32,144 bases of DNA from Leptospiraceae bacterium (GTDB lineage: Bacteria; Spirochaetota; Leptospiria; Leptospirales; Leptonemataceae). Made by a program: the position numbers and the translations under genes. The notes beneath the pieces are model-generated. The model was not told the origin of the DNA, did no database searches, and saw nothing but the letters and a program-made list of their open reading frames with translations. Position 1 is the stretch's first letter; every line of letters begins with the position of its first letter. Location: assembly GCA_020441005.1 (NCBI GenBank), contig JAGRNA010000110.1:1-32144 (forward strand), given 5' to 3'. Below are positions 22,309 to 31,577 of the stretch, piece after piece.

Positions 22309-23200
22309 CCCTGCTCGCAGGGCGACGATACTGCTCGAAGCCCTGCCCTATATTCGACGCTTTTCAGGCAGCACGATTGTGGTCAAATTTGGCGGGGCGG
22401 CCATGAAAGATCCAGCCTTGAGCGCCGCCTTCGCGCGGGATATTGTGTTATTGCAATTCGTGGGCATTAAACCGGTTGTGGTGCATGGCGGCGGTCCCCA
22501 GATTTCAAAAATGCTGGAGGAATTGCATATTCCGACCCAGTTTGTAGACGGTCACCGCATTACAGATGCAGCTTCCATGGATGTCGTCGAAATGGTATTG
22601 GCTGGAAAAATCAATAAATCAATTGTCGCGCTGATTAACGCGGAGGGTGGCAAGGCGGTCGGCATCTCGGGTAAAGATGGCCATCTGGCCCGGGCAGTGC
22701 CCCACACTCTGCAGCGCACAGACGGGGAAGAAATTAGCCTTGGTCAGGTAGGTACTCTGACCCGGGATGACATCAATCCGGCCTTGATTCGCAATCTGGA
22801 TGACAGCGGATACATCCCCATTATTGCACCGGTTGCGGTCGGCCCGCAGGGCGAAAGTCTCAATATTAACGCCGACACCATGGCCAGCGCGGTGGCCAGC
22901 GCTTTGCAGGCCCGCAAACTGGTTTTGCTCACCGATACTCCGGGTGTGTTAATCGATAATCAGACTGCTACCGGCCTGGCCCCGGCTCATATACAGGAAT
23001 TAATTGCAGCCGGCACCATTAGCGGGGGCATGATTCCCAAAGTTGAATGTTGCACCCGGGCAATCGCCAATGGTGTAAAAAGAACTCACATTATTGATGG
23101 CCGCATAGAACACGCCCTTTTATTAGAAATATTTACTGATTCTGGCGTAGGGACACTGATCTCGGGCGAGTTTGGTCCGGAGGAGAAAGCAAATGATTGA
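22301..23200 (+). CDS. argB: Acetylglutamate kinase
   Basis: ArgB phosphorylates N-acetylglutamate in the second step of arginine synthesis. The ATG at 22301, with GGAG nine bases before it, gives 299 residues, within the family range. Motifs are [11 protein letters not shown] (catalytic Lys), [75 protein letters not shown] and [11 protein letters not shown]. The N-terminal helix ([14 protein letters not shown]) is typical of hexameric, arginine-inhibited ArgB, so feedback inhibition is likely. No other arginine genes are near. It overlaps both neighbours by 8 bases. Identification is firm. Confidence 0.97.
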   Translation: MDNPARRATILLEALPYIRRFSGSTIVVKFGGAAMKDPALSAAFARDIVLLQFVGIKPVVVHGGGPQISKMLEELHIPTQFVDGHRITDAASMDVVEMVLAGKINKSIVALINAEGGKAVGISGKDGHLARAVPHTLQRTDGEEISLGQVGTLTRDDINPALIRNLDDSGYIPIIAPVAVGPQGESLNINADTMASAVASALQARKLVLLTDTPGVLIDNQTATGLAPAHIQELIAAGTISGGMIPKVECCTRAIANGVKRTHIIDGRIEHALLLEIFTDSGVGTLISGEFGPEEKAND

Positions 23201-23732
23201 TACAGAGTATATAAAACAAACGATTCGCAGCGTGCCGGATTGGCCGGAAAAGGGCGTCATGTTCCGTGATATAACCCCCTTATTCCAGAATCCAAAGGCG
23301 CTGCGAGCGACAATGGATGCTTTTGTTCACCGTTATTTTGATGCGAAAGTGGATTTAATCGCCGGTATTGATGCCCGTGGTTTTTTACTGGGTGTGACTG
23401 TCGCTTACGAGCTGAACCTGCCCTTTGTGCCCGTTCGCAAAAAGGGGAAACTGCCCTACAAGACAATTAGTGAAAGCTATCAGCTCGAATATGGCGAAGC
23501 AACCATTGAAATGCATACCGATGCCGTCACGGCTGGTCAAAGAGTTGTCCTGTTTGATGATTTAATTGCAACCGGCGGCACGATGCTGGCTGCCAACTCG
23601 CTCTTGAAACGATTGGGCGCGGATGTGATTGAAGCCGCGGCCATTATCGATCTGCCAGACCTGAAGGGTTCTGAAAAGCTGGAGCAAGCGGGCGTGCCCG
23701 TATTTGCCCTGGCAAGCTTTGGCGGACACTAG
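23193..23732 (+). CDS. apt: Adenine phosphoribosyltransferase
   Basis: Apt joins adenine to PRPP to make AMP, salvaging adenine. The ATG at 23193 follows GGAGGAG at normal spacing and overlaps argB by 8 bases. The 179-residue product has the standard blocks: [43 protein letters not shown], and the PRPP-binding [14 protein letters not shown], with a normal length. Although it follows argB in the same operon, the link is probably one of shared transcription, not pathway. Identification is firm. Confidence 0.97.
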   Translation: MIDTEYIKQTIRSVPDWPEKGVMFRDITPLFQNPKALRATMDAFVHRYFDAKVDLIAGIDARGFLLGVTVAYELNLPFVPVRKKGKLPYKTISESYQLEYGEATIEMHTDAVTAGQRVVLFDDLIATGGTMLAANSLLKRLGADVIEAAAIIDLPDLKGSEKLEQAGVPVFALASFGGH

Positions 23733-23755
23733 GCAATCACCTCCGGCCCGCATGA

Positions 23756-24205
23756 ATGGATGCCATGCTGAAACGGATTGCCCTTGGTAAAGCATTGCTG
23801 TTACTGCTACTGATAGCCATAAATCCGGCAGGAGCTGAATCACTGCCGGGCTGGCAAACTGTGCAGGACAAATTGCCGCTTTTGTGGTCGTCCAGATTTC
23901 CAGTCAAAGTGCACCGCTTTCTGGCCAATCCCGAAAAGAAAGGGATCTTGCGAACCGTAGTCCAGGGTCATGCTGTTTACTACTATCACTTTATTGCCAT
24001 TATCCCGCGACCCCAAAGGACCGAATCCCGTAAAATCGAATACACGCCCGAGGCTCGACGAGTTGAAATTTGGGTGCGCTACCGACCCTGGTTGGCCGAA
24101 AAATGGGATCTGAGTTTTGCCCGCCAGGATCTACTGCCCGGCAGCAATCGCAAGTGGTTGCGTCAGGCAACTAGTGTACATCCGGCCCGGGCTCTGTATC
24201 CCTGA
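23756..24205 (+). CDS. Predicted secreted protein of unknown function
   Basis: The 149-residue product has a clear signal peptide, LKRIALGKALLLLLLIAINPAGA, likely cut before ESLPG; starting at the ATG 23765 would suit it better than 23756. The mature part is basic and aromatic: LLWSSRFPVKVHRFLANPEK, VVQGHAVYYYHFIAIIPRP, EARRVEIWVRYRPWLAEKWD. It may be a compact periplasmic domain. I recognise no family. Its 3' end overlaps the convergent ClC gene by 35 bases. It sits 23 bases after apt and may be read from the same transcript. Confidence 0.62.
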   Translation: MDAMLKRIALGKALLLLLLIAINPAGAESLPGWQTVQDKLPLLWSSRFPVKVHRFLANPEKKGILRTVVQGHAVYYYHFIAIIPRPQRTESRKIEYTPEARRVEIWVRYRPWLAEKWDLSFARQDLLPGSNRKWLRQATSVHPARALYP

Positions 24206-26075
24206 TTCGAGTTAATTGATCGCGATTTAACGGACCTAAACGGGTCAACTTTTGGTAGGCCTCAATGATGTGCTGGTAACGTATGTATCCCAGGAATTTA
24301 ATCCGGTCATCGGAGACTACTGCGATTTTACTGATCTTGTATTCCGTCATAATTTGCAAGGCTTCCGACAAACTGGCCGACTGACTGACGGCCGGAATAT
24401 TCTTGTCTGTGAATTCACTGACCAAAACCGCTTTTCTTTTTTTTGCCTTCCGGGGCCACTCCCTGCTTTGCGATCGACCTTTCCATGCCTGGCGATTGCG
24501 AGCATGCAAAGGTTTCTTGAGAGAAATCAGACCGGAATAGGCGCCCTCGGCATCCAGTACGATAATTTCATCGATGTACTTCTTGCGGGCAAATGTTTGT
24601 AATTTTTCCAGGGTTTCGGTCGCCTTGATCACAGCCAGCCGGTTCAAACGCGGGAACTGATCCTTGATGTACACCCGGTTTAGCACATCCAGTTCCATGT
24701 CCCAAAAATGAGCCGGCGACTGGAAGCGATTCTTTACCTGGGTAACATATAAGGACCAATTGTGACGGTGCGAGAGGACCAAAGCGATCATACTGACAAT
24801 CATGAGCGGGGGCAAAAGCTTGTATGAGCCGATCATATCTCCCACCATGATCAGCGCCGCGACAGGAGCGCGGGCCACACCGGCAAAAAAGGCGCCCATG
24901 CCCACCAGCATGAAAGGCACTAAAGGCAAATTCCAGCCAGGTACAAACACATGCGCCAAACTGACCAACGCCGCTCCCAGCATGCCGCCGATAAATAACG
25001 TGGGCGCAAAAAGCCCCCCGCTGCCACCAGACCCGATGGTAAAAGCGGTTGCTACAATCTTGACTGCCGCTATACCCAGGAATATGCCCACCAGGGCTTG
25101 ATTGGAATATCCGGCATTAACAATATGATTGCCACTGAAAATATTTTGCAAGGTTCCCATCCCGGAGCCCAGAACTTCCGGCCAGTAGTAGCCTAAAATG
25201 CCAACTACCAGCCCGCCAATCGCGGGTTTGAACATGCGCGGTATACGCAGGCGATCGAAGAAGCGGGTTGTCTCGTGATAAAACTTGACATAGATCAGCC
25301 CGACACCATAGCAAAGCAATCCCAGAATTGTGTATAGAAGCAGATCACTGTATCCGCCCGATTCAATGTCGGTAACGGTAAATAAAGTTGCCTGGCCGGC
25401 CAGCAGGCTAAAAACCAGATATCCGCTCACAGAAGACATGATGCACGGGATTAATGCGTCGCTTTCAAAGTCTTCACGGTAAATTATTTCAACCGCAGTT
25501 ACTGCCCCGCCGAATGGCGCTCGAAAAATGGCACCCAAAGCTCCGGCGACGCCAGCCAATAGTAATGTTCGTCTGGCGCGTGGGCCGGCCTTTACCAGGC
25601 GGGCCAGACGCGATCCAATGCCCGCCCCGATATATGCCGTTGGACCTTCGCGACCACCGCTGCCTCCAGTCGAGAGGGTCAGTATGGTTGCCAAAGATTT
25701 GTAAATGGCCCCCCGGGCCTGGATATGCCCTTCCTTGTGATGGAAGGCGTGCACCATAGAATCGGTGCCGGCACCATTGGCATCACCATAAATAAACTGT
25801 AGAATTACCCCGACAAGCAACCCACCGATGGCCGGCAGTATCAGGATCAGATACCGGGCGGGTTGACTATGAGCTTCCCCATGAATAGCAATTTCACCCG
25901 TCGGGTGAATCCGGCCCATTCCGATCAGGTTCTCAAAACAAAAATACTCTGCATACGCCAAACCATAGGAAAAAACCACGGCCAAAAGGGCTGAAATCCC
26001 GCCAATGATTACGGAATATAAATAAATACTGCGTGCGCTTCTAATTTGGAGTATAGAAGAGAGGGGTTTGAACAT
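24171..26075 (-). CDS. ClC-family chloride channel/transporter with C-terminal CBS domains
   Basis: The 634-residue inner-membrane protein has the ClC signatures GSGGREGPTAYIGAGIG (gating Glu143), AGTDSM at the first filter position and GSGGSGGLFAPTLFIGGM. Hydrophobic helices run to about residue 445. The soluble C-terminal part carries two CBS-like units, around residues 470-520 (EIIVLDAEGAYSGLISLKK) and 560-620 (NIPAVSQSASLSEALQIM, AVVSDDRIKFLGYI). By eye, the position of the internal proton glutamate of CLC-ec1 is occupied by Ile (AVEIIYRED). That pattern is common in this CBS-bearing subgroup and leaves channel versus exchanger open. CBS pairs usually bind adenine nucleotides. No operon partner is seen. 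Confidence 0.95.
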   Translation of the reverse strand: MFKPLSSILQIRSARSIYLYSVIIGGISALLAVVFSYGLAYAEYFCFENLIGMGRIHPTGEIAIHGEAHSQPARYLILILPAIGGLLVGVILQFIYGDANGAGTDSMVHAFHHKEGHIQARGAIYKSLATILTLSTGGSGGREGPTAYIGAGIGSRLARLVKAGPRARRTLLLAGVAGALGAIFRAPFGGAVTAVEIIYREDFESDALIPCIMSSVSGYLVFSLLAGQATLFTVTDIESGGYSDLLLYTILGLLCYGVGLIYVKFYHETTRFFDRLRIPRMFKPAIGGLVVGILGYYWPEVLGSGMGTLQNIFSGNHIVNAGYSNQALVGIFLGIAAVKIVATAFTIGSGGSGGLFAPTLFIGGMLGAALVSLAHVFVPGWNLPLVPFMLVGMGAFFAGVARAPVAALIMVGDMIGSYKLLPPLMIVSMIALVLSHRHNWSLYVTQVKNRFQSPAHFWDMELDVLNRVYIKDQFPRLNRLAVIKATETLEKLQTFARKKYIDEIIVLDAEGAYSGLISLKKPLHARNRQAWKGRSQSREWPRKAKKRKAVLVSEFTDKNIPAVSQSASLSEALQIMTEYKISKIAVVSDDRIKFLGYIRYQHIIEAYQKLTRLGPLNRDQLTRIRDTEPGPDVH

Positions 26076-26703
26076 TGGTTACTTGTTGTCAGGCTTTTGG
26101 TACCTGTAATAGCGACAAGTAAGAATACATGGGACTGGTATGGTACCCGGGCAGAACTGTGATGCTGCTTTCCAGCCGAATGGGGTTGAAATCCGCCGGC
26201 TAAAAAAATCAATCCAGTTGCAGACGCTGTTCGTCCAGGAGACGCAAGTGCAGATTGATATCCAGGGTCTTTGCAGTTAAGGCCGATCCAGGGCTTCCGG
26301 GCAGAAGGTCGAAAAAAGCGGCTGCCTGGCGGCCATCCAGCGTTACATTTCCAATTGCACCAATTGAACAAGCAAGCGGCAGATCGATGAACAAAAGAAG
26401 ACGGCTCCAGGGCCCACTACATACCTGGCTGGAAACGCTGTTGCTGACGAACTGCCAGCCGCTTGTTTTGTCGGGTTGCAGGCTTCGGCCTGCCAACGGA
26501 TTGACCTGGATCCGGCCCGATGCGCTCCTGGGATGCGATTTAACGGGTTGATAACTGAAAAAAACCCAAAAAATCAGGGAATCGTTGTAAAAATCAGACC
26601 AGCAGCCCGGAAATTCTCTGTTTCACTGAGCTTCGGTCAGAAAAATGGCAAAAGGTCATCGTTCAGATTGCGTATGGCAAAAATTTTTCCATCCTGAGGG
26701 AAT
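26076..26703. other. 628-base stretch between the ClC gene and gltD
   Basis: No well-supported gene is seen. One minus-strand frame at 26209-26496, listed separately, looks protein-like but has only a TTG start. No terminator, riboswitch or tRNA is apparent. The right end holds the gltD ribosome binding site (GAGG) and presumably its promoter, which I could not define. The ClC promoter should lie near its left end. Confidence 0.45.
26209..26496 (-). CDS. Doubtful small protein in the ClC-gltD spacer
   Basis: A TTG at 26496 opens a 95-residue frame: GWQFVSNSVSSQVCSGPWSR, LLLFIDLPLACSIGAIGNVT and FFDLLPGSPGSALTAKTLDI. Alternating hydrophobic strands and Gly/Pro turns give it a real-protein look, somewhat like the second half of a PilZ-type beta barrel. 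The frame stays open for a further 50 or so codons upstream with no ATG or GTG, so it may be the remnant of a longer gene. The only supporting site is CAGG some nine bases before the TTG. It could equally be chance. Confidence 0.3.
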   Translation of the reverse strand: MAGRSLQPDKTSGWQFVSNSVSSQVCSGPWSRLLLFIDLPLACSIGAIGNVTLDGRQAAAFFDLLPGSPGSALTAKTLDINLHLRLLDEQRLQLD

Positions 26704-28146
26704 ATGGGCAAGGTCACTGGCTTTAAAGAAATTAATCGTCATAAAATGCGCCGCGACCCGGTGGAAGAACGCATCCTCCATTACAGTGAGTTCGAACATC
26801 GCCTGAACGATGACGATGCAAAAGATGAAGGAGCCCGTTGTATGGACTGCGGGATTCCTTTTTGTCATAGCGAGCATGGATGTCCGGTGGACAATCTGAT
26901 TCCGGAATGGAATGATCTGGTGTACAGAGGTCATTGGAAGCAGGCTCTGGACAACCTGCATTCCACCAACAATTTTCCTGAATTCACCGGTCGTCTTTGC
27001 CCGGCACCGTGCGAGAGCGCTTGTACTCTCGGTATTACCAATCCCCCGGTGCACATCAAATCCATTGAACGCGCTATTATAGATAATGCCTACGATGAGG
27101 GTTGGGTTGAGCCGATGCCTGCCCCCTTTCAAAGGGAGCAGAAAATCGCCATCATCGGGGGCGGACCAGCCGGGATGGCCTGTGCACAACAGCTGGTGCG
27201 AGCTGGCTACCAGGTGACGCTATTTGAAAAAAACCAATCCATCGGCGGTTTGATGCGATATGGTATACCAGACTTTAAAATGGAGAAATGGCGCATTGAA
27301 CGGCGAGTGCAACAAATGCGCTCCGAGGGTCTTGTACTAAAAACCGGAGTCCACGTTGGGTTGGACATTAGCGTTAGCGAGATCCGCGATCAATTCGATG
27401 TAATGGTCCTGGCAGGAGGGTCCGAGCAGCCACGCGATTTGCCGGTCCCTGGTCGGGAGTTACGGGGAGTTCATTTTGCGATGGATTTCCTGACTCGCCA
27501 GAATCGCATAATTGGCGGGGAAGAAGTCAACGACCCTATTTCGGCCCGCGGCAAACACGTAATTGTGATTGGCGGCGGCGACACCGGTTCCGATTGCGTC
27601 GGCACATCACGTCGCCAGGGAGCTAGCTCCATTACCCAGATAGAATTATTTCCTGAGCCGCCCGCTGAGCGCACTGCGGACATGCCCTGGCCGACCTACC
27701 CGCGCACACTCAAGACATCCAGCTCCCATGAAGAGGGCTGTGAGCGCAAATGGGCCGTCATGACCAAGGGCTTCAAGGGTAATGCCGATGGTCAGCTTAC
27801 CGCCATTTTCGGCAATGAGGTCAAATTTGAAAGGGGCCAATTCGTGGATATCCCCGGCACAGAATTCGAATGGCCGGCCGATCTGGTCTTTCTGGCAATG
27901 GGTTTTGTTCATCCTGTGCATGAGGGCATGATCGGTGATCTGCAAAAAAGCGGCCTGGAACTGGACGCGCGCGGCAATGTAAAGGCCAGTTTTGGGACTG
28001 TCAAAGGCAGCTTTCAAACTACCATACCTGGCGTGTTTAGTTGTGGTGATATGCGTCGCGGACAATCATTGATTGTCTGGGCCATTTCAGAAGGTCGTAA
28101 ATGCGCGGCTGAGATTCATCGCCAAATTGAAGCCGGTCTGATTTAA
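26704..28146 (+). CDS. gltD: Glutamate synthase, small (beta) subunit
   Basis: GltD passes electrons from NADPH through FAD and iron-sulphur clusters to the large subunit, which makes glutamate from glutamine and 2-oxoglutarate. The ATG at 26704 follows GAGG. The 480-residue product has the cluster-binding cysteines in [19 protein letters not shown] and [13 protein letters not shown]. It also has the FAD motif [30 protein letters not shown], and the NADPH motif [15 protein letters not shown]. It ends with the [19 protein letters not shown] block. Length and motifs match GltD rather than a related oxidoreductase. The large-subunit gene gltB, usually adjacent, is not in this window. Confidence 0.95.
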   Translation: MGKVTGFKEINRHKMRRDPVEERILHYSEFEHRLNDDDAKDEGARCMDCGIPFCHSEHGCPVDNLIPEWNDLVYRGHWKQALDNLHSTNNFPEFTGRLCPAPCESACTLGITNPPVHIKSIERAIIDNAYDEGWVEPMPAPFQREQKIAIIGGGPAGMACAQQLVRAGYQVTLFEKNQSIGGLMRYGIPDFKMEKWRIERRVQQMRSEGLVLKTGVHVGLDISVSEIRDQFDVMVLAGGSEQPRDLPVPGRELRGVHFAMDFLTRQNRIIGGEEVNDPISARGKHVIVIGGGDTGSDCVGTSRRQGASSITQIELFPEPPAERTADMPWPTYPRTLKTSSSHEEGCERKWAVMTKGFKGNADGQLTAIFGNEVKFERGQFVDIPGTEFEWPADLVFLAMGFVHPVHEGMIGDLQKSGLELDARGNVKASFGTVKGSFQTTIPGVFSCGDMRRGQSLIVWAISEGRKCAAEIHRQIEAGLI

Positions 28147-28196
28147 GCAGATTTCAGTTTCAATCCAGACGGGTCGGCACAGATAGCGTATTCGAT

Positions 28197-28487
28197 GTGG
28201 GACGTAAAAAAGCCATCCATGAGATTCGGATCCGCAAAATGCGCTATACAGACGCCCGGGCCGTGCTTATTCAGGAATTAAATGCCGCCTTCGTGGCCGG
28301 GAAAACGCGTGTGCGTATCATTCACGGGATCGGCAGCTACCAGTTGCATGACCTGACCAGGCAGGTTGTTCAGGAGCTTGGTTTGGGCAACGTCGTCGAC
28401 AATCCTCTGGAGGCAAATCCAGGTACTACCCTGGTCGATCTTAATCCGCCTGATTCCATGAGTATGCGAACCTATCTAAAACGTTAA
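28197..28487 (+). CDS. Small Smr-domain protein
   Basis: A GTG at 28197 opens a 96-residue frame that is essentially one Smr domain (MutS2 C-terminal-type nuclease fold). A strand HEIRIRKMRYTDARAVLIQE, a helix, then TRVRIIHGIGSYQLHDLTRQ gives the HGxG-type active motif, and GTTLVDLNP completes it. The usual first motif LDLHG is replaced by IRIRKM. That loses one conserved His-Gly and may affect nuclease activity. The frame is open back into gltD, 50 bases away, so the start is uncertain. Such single-domain proteins may cut or bind RNA or DNA; a link to gltD is only positional. Confidence 0.78.
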   Translation: MGRKKAIHEIRIRKMRYTDARAVLIQELNAAFVAGKTRVRIIHGIGSYQLHDLTRQVVQELGLGNVVDNPLEANPGTTLVDLNPPDSMSMRTYLKR

Positions 28488-28510
28488 CGGCCCTTTGGTT
28501 CCCAACAAAG

Positions 28511-29068
28511 TTACGCAATAAAATCGCTCTTTTTCCAGACAGGCAGCAGCGTAATCCCCTCAGATTGTAGATTGGCCTCGCCGCCCTCCTCGCGATCCAC
28601 TATACAAACACAATGCCGGACAATGTAGCCGGCCTGGCGCAAGGCCTGGACTGCTTTCAGGGAAGAACCGCCCGTGGTGATGACATCGTCCAGCAGCAGC
28701 ACCTCATGCACGCCATCCAGTAAGCCTTCAATTTGCTGACTTGTCCCGTGACCTTTGGCCTCCTTGCGCACCACAACCGGCATTACCAGTTGCCCCTGAT
28801 CCTGCCAGGCCCTGGCCAGCGCAAATGCGATCGGGTCGGCTCCCAGGGTCAACCCACCGGCAGCCTGGGGAACGGGTAGCGCAGCGTTTGGCAATAGCCA
28901 GTCTCGAATGATTTCGGCCAGCTGTCGCAGGCGACCGGGATGCATGGTAATTGCCTTGCAATTAAAATAATGATGGGACTCGCCCCCGGAAGCCAATCGG
29001 AAGGGAGTATCACTGTAGCGATAGATGAAATCCCTGGCTTCATGAAATAGCTCTGCTTGTTTTTGCAT
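28511..29068 (-). CDS. pyrE: Orotate phosphoribosyltransferase
   Basis: PyrE joins orotate to PRPP to give OMP in pyrimidine synthesis. The ATG at 29068 gives 185 residues (MQKQAELFHEARDFIYRYSD onward); an ATG at 29110 would add 14. Motifs include FRLASGGESHHYFNCKAI, VVRKEAKGHGTSQQIEG with the catalytic-loop Lys/His, and the PRPP motif VLLLDDVITTGGSSLKA. The C-terminal CVCIVDREEGG is also typical. It lies 102 bases after the FKBP gene on the same strand and may be cotranscribed. Convergent with the Smr gene 23 bases away; no obvious terminator between. Confidence 0.95.
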   Translation of the reverse strand: MQKQAELFHEARDFIYRYSDTPFRLASGGESHHYFNCKAITMHPGRLRQLAEIIRDWLLPNAALPVPQAAGGLTLGADPIAFALARAWQDQGQLVMPVVVRKEAKGHGTSQQIEGLLDGVHEVLLLDDVITTGGSSLKAVQALRQAGYIVRHCVCIVDREEGGEANLQSEGITLLPVWKKSDFIA

Positions 29069-29170
29069 ATCTTTCAACCTGTCCTGGTAACCGACCCTCC
29101 CCGAATCCATGCGTTTCCAGGGGCCATGCAGCTTATACTGATTTTATGTTTTTCCTGGCCCGTAACAGCA

Positions 29171-29656
29171 TTAGTGATGATGGTGACCGCCTGGACCGTG
29201 AGCGTGGCCATGCGCCATTTCTTCCGCAGTGGCGGGCCGGACTTCACGAACGGTGACATTGAAGTGCAGTTCCTCACCGGCCAATGGGTGATTCCCGTCT
29301 AGTAAAACTTTATCCCCTTTGATTTCCAAAACGCGCAGCATAATGACTCCCTCTTCCGTTTCGGCCGGGAACTGCAGGCCTACGGTTAAATCATCAATAC
29401 CGGATATGTCCGACCGATTCACCTCCTGCACCAATTCAGAGTCAAAGGCACCAAAGGCCTGATCGGCCGTTAAATCGACTGCCAGGGATTCTCCGACCGA
29501 GTGGCCCTCCAGAGCATCCTCCAGGCCTTGCGGGATATTATTATAGCCATGCAAATACACCAGGGGACTATCTGCGCTGGAGTCGTCAATCAGCTCCCCT
29601 TTTTTGTCACGCATTTCAAAATCCAGGCTGACTACCTGATCCTTGCCAATTTTCAT
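29171..29656 (-). CDS. FKBP-type peptidyl-prolyl isomerase, SlyD-like, His-rich tail
   Basis: The start at 29656 follows AAGGA at good spacing and fits the family N-terminus MKIGKDQVVSLDFEMRDKKG. The 161-residue product has the split FKBP pattern: LVYLHGYNNIPQGLEDALEG, then the inserted-in-flap chaperone domain, then DGNHPLAGEELHFNVTVREV. A short His-rich end follows (HGHAHGPGGHHHH), as SlyD has for metal binding. It catalyses prolyl cis-trans isomerisation and acts as a folding helper in the cytoplasm. The metal-binding tail suggests nickel or zinc handling, but no hydrogenase or urease genes are seen here. Confidence 0.93.
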   Translation of the reverse strand: MKIGKDQVVSLDFEMRDKKGELIDDSSADSPLVYLHGYNNIPQGLEDALEGHSVGESLAVDLTADQAFGAFDSELVQEVNRSDISGIDDLTVGLQFPAETEEGVIMLRVLEIKGDKVLLDGNHPLAGEELHFNVTVREVRPATAEEMAHGHAHGPGGHHHH

Positions 29657-29871
29657 GTGTCTTCCTTTACTGTTGAGCTGTTCCAGGGTTGTCTGGTTCG
29701 GGCTTTCCGCGAATCTGACCGGTATACTCGATTGCAAGCGCTGCACCAACCGAGGCCTTGCCTGACCGTAAACCTGCAAACGACTGTAACCTGAATTGTG
29801 CTGCTTTGACCAGCCATTTTTGCCATGCGGCCGGTAGAAAGAAGGCGCATGATCCAGCGAAATATGTTTTG

Positions 29872-29901
29872 TTGACAGCCAGTCAATTGGTAGTACAGAA
29901 T
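29872..29901 (+). promoter_or_regulatory. Candidate promoter for the gpsA operon
   Basis: A perfect TTGACA (29872-29877) is followed 18 bases later by CAGAAT (29896-29901), a four-of-six match to the -10 box. The gpsA ATG lies about 50 bases downstream. The site sits in the 296-base spacer divergent from the FKBP gene; the rest of that spacer shows no gene. Confidence 0.4.
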
Positions 29902-29952
29902 GTCATCAATGAATGGGGTGGCCGTCAGGCTGGACAGGAAGTAAACAGAAAT

Positions 29953-30966
29953 ATGAGCACAAATACAATCAAAGCCGCTGTAATCGGCGCCGGGGCCTGG
30001 GGCACCGCGCTTGCGAGAATACTGGCCCAAAATGGCCACACAGTCGTAATGTGGTCGCACGATGAATCGCTGGCAAATGAGATCAATCAATTGCATGAAA
30101 ATAGGCAACTTTTTGCGGGAGTCATGCTGCCGGAAAATCTCAGCGCAACCATTGACCTCGAAGCTGCTTGTCAGTCCGCCAGCCTGATCCTGATGGTGGT
30201 AGCCTCGAAATTCTATGCTGATATGATTCAGAAGATCACCCCTCTGATGGCACCGGAGGCAATCCTGATTTCAGCCACGAAAGGCCTGGATCCGGAGACC
30301 AAAAAGCGCACCACCCAGATTATGGAAGATATGCTGCCGCCCGGTTTGCGTGAACGAACCGGCATTCTGTCAGGGCCCAATATCGCGCGCGAAATCGCGG
30401 CCGGCAAGCCCGCGGCGACTGTCTGTGCTTCGCGCAATCAGTACACCGCTGAAAAAGCGCAAGCCTGGTTTTCGCAGCCTTCCTTCAGGGTGTATACAAA
30501 CACCGATGTGGTCGGAACAGAATTAGGCGGCACTCTGAAAAATATTATCGCCATTGCCGCCGGTATCATCGACGGTCTGGAATTGGGCGACAACGCCCGT
30601 TCGGCCCTGATGGTCCGGGCCATGGTCGAAATCATCCGCTTTGGCAGTCGTTTTGGCGCCCGGCCCGAAACCTTCTACGGCCTGGCCGGGATGGGTGATC
30701 TGATAACGACCTGCTCTTCCGTTATGAGCCGCAATCATTTTGTTGGTGAGAACCTGGCCAAAGGCAAAACCTTAAAGCAGATCTTAAGCGAGATGACGGC
30801 TGTCGCCGAGGGAGTGGAAACAACCCGCCTGGTTCATGCCATTGCCCGCCAGGAGGGACTCGACATGCCCGTTACCGCTCAAGTACATGCAATTCTATTT
30901 GAGGACAAGCCGGTCAAACAGGCCATTCTGGATCTGATGACCCGCGAACTCAAATCGGAGCACTGA
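29953..30966 (+). CDS. gpsA: Glycerol-3-phosphate dehydrogenase [NAD(P)+]
   Basis: GpsA reduces dihydroxyacetone phosphate to glycerol 3-phosphate, the backbone of phospholipids. The ATG at 29953 (337 residues) starts just before the dinucleotide motif AAVIGAGAWGTALAR. An upstream in-frame ATG at 29758 would span the promoter region and is rejected. Other blocks are LISATKGLDPETKKR, LSGPNIAREIAAGKPAA, GTELGGTLKNIIAIAAGIID (catalytic Lys), and AGMGDLITTCSSVMSRN. The length is normal. AGGAAG lies 13 bases upstream, a little far. The GST-like gene follows after 5 bases, likely in the same operon. Identification is firm. Confidence 0.97.
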   Translation: MSTNTIKAAVIGAGAWGTALARILAQNGHTVVMWSHDESLANEINQLHENRQLFAGVMLPENLSATIDLEAACQSASLILMVVASKFYADMIQKITPLMAPEAILISATKGLDPETKKRTTQIMEDMLPPGLRERTGILSGPNIAREIAAGKPAATVCASRNQYTAEKAQAWFSQPSFRVYTNTDVVGTELGGTLKNIIAIAAGIIDGLELGDNARSALMVRAMVEIIRFGSRFGARPETFYGLAGMGDLITTCSSVMSRNHFVGENLAKGKTLKQILSEMTAVAEGVETTRLVHAIARQEGLDMPVTAQVHAILFEDKPVKQAILDLMTRELKSEH

Positions 30967-30971
30967 AACAA

Positions 30972-31568
30972 ATGAAGCTATACGGCACCACCACTTCTCC
31001 CTATGTTCGGCGCGTCCGTATTATCGCCCGCGAGCTAGGCCTGAACTATACCCGCACGGACACTGCGACGGATGCAGGCCAGGCAGAATTACGCGTCTTG
31101 AGCCCGATCTGGAAAGTGCCGGTTTGGCAAACAGCGAATCAGGTGATCTGGGATTCGCACAAAATTATCGATTGGCTGTTTGGAGCATATGGCACCGGAC
31201 AGCTGTATTGCTTCCCTGCGGATGACTACAATGTAAATAATTTTATGACTGCCGTTGATGGCGCGCTGGATTCAGGAATCAATTTGTTCTATTTGCAAAA
31301 AGACGGTCTGGCAATTGATCAATCGGCCTACATGCGCAAACAGCAAGACCGTATCCATGCCAGTCTGCAATGGCTGGAGCAAAACCTGACAGCCGGTCTG
31401 TTAGCTGGGTCCCGGGCGTATAGCTATCCCGGAATTGTGCTTGTCAGCAGCATCGACTGGATGCAATTTCGCCAGGCCGCCGACCTGAATGCCTACCCGA
31501 CACTACGTAAATTTGCGCACGATATGAATGACCAGCATGCCCACATCCGCGCTACCAGCCCGGCATAA
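30972..31568 (+). CDS. Glutathione S-transferase-like protein
   Basis: The 198-residue product starts KLYGTTTSPYVRRVRIIARE, the thioredoxin-like N-terminal half of a GST with its Ser near the usual glutathione-activating site. It continues LSPIWKVPVWQ with the cis-Pro, and the IWDSHKIIDWL motif that contacts glutathione. The C-terminal half is all-helical (YMRKQQDRIHASLQWLEQNL, YPTLRKFAHDMND). Length fits. The actual substrate is unknown and glutathione itself may not be present in such an organism. It lies 5 bases after gpsA, so the two are probably cotranscribed; a functional tie is unclear. Confidence 0.88.
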   Translation: MKLYGTTTSPYVRRVRIIARELGLNYTRTDTATDAGQAELRVLSPIWKVPVWQTANQVIWDSHKIIDWLFGAYGTGQLYCFPADDYNVNNFMTAVDGALDSGINLFYLQKDGLAIDQSAYMRKQQDRIHASLQWLEQNLTAGLLAGSRAYSYPGIVLVSSIDWMQFRQAADLNAYPTLRKFAHDMNDQHAHIRATSPA

Positions 31569-31577
31569 TCTGAGCAG

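Noticed and set aside
28488-28510. CTTTG/CAAAG repeat between the Smr and pyrE genes
   Set aside because: Weak five-pair AT-rich stem with no T-run; insufficient for a terminator call.
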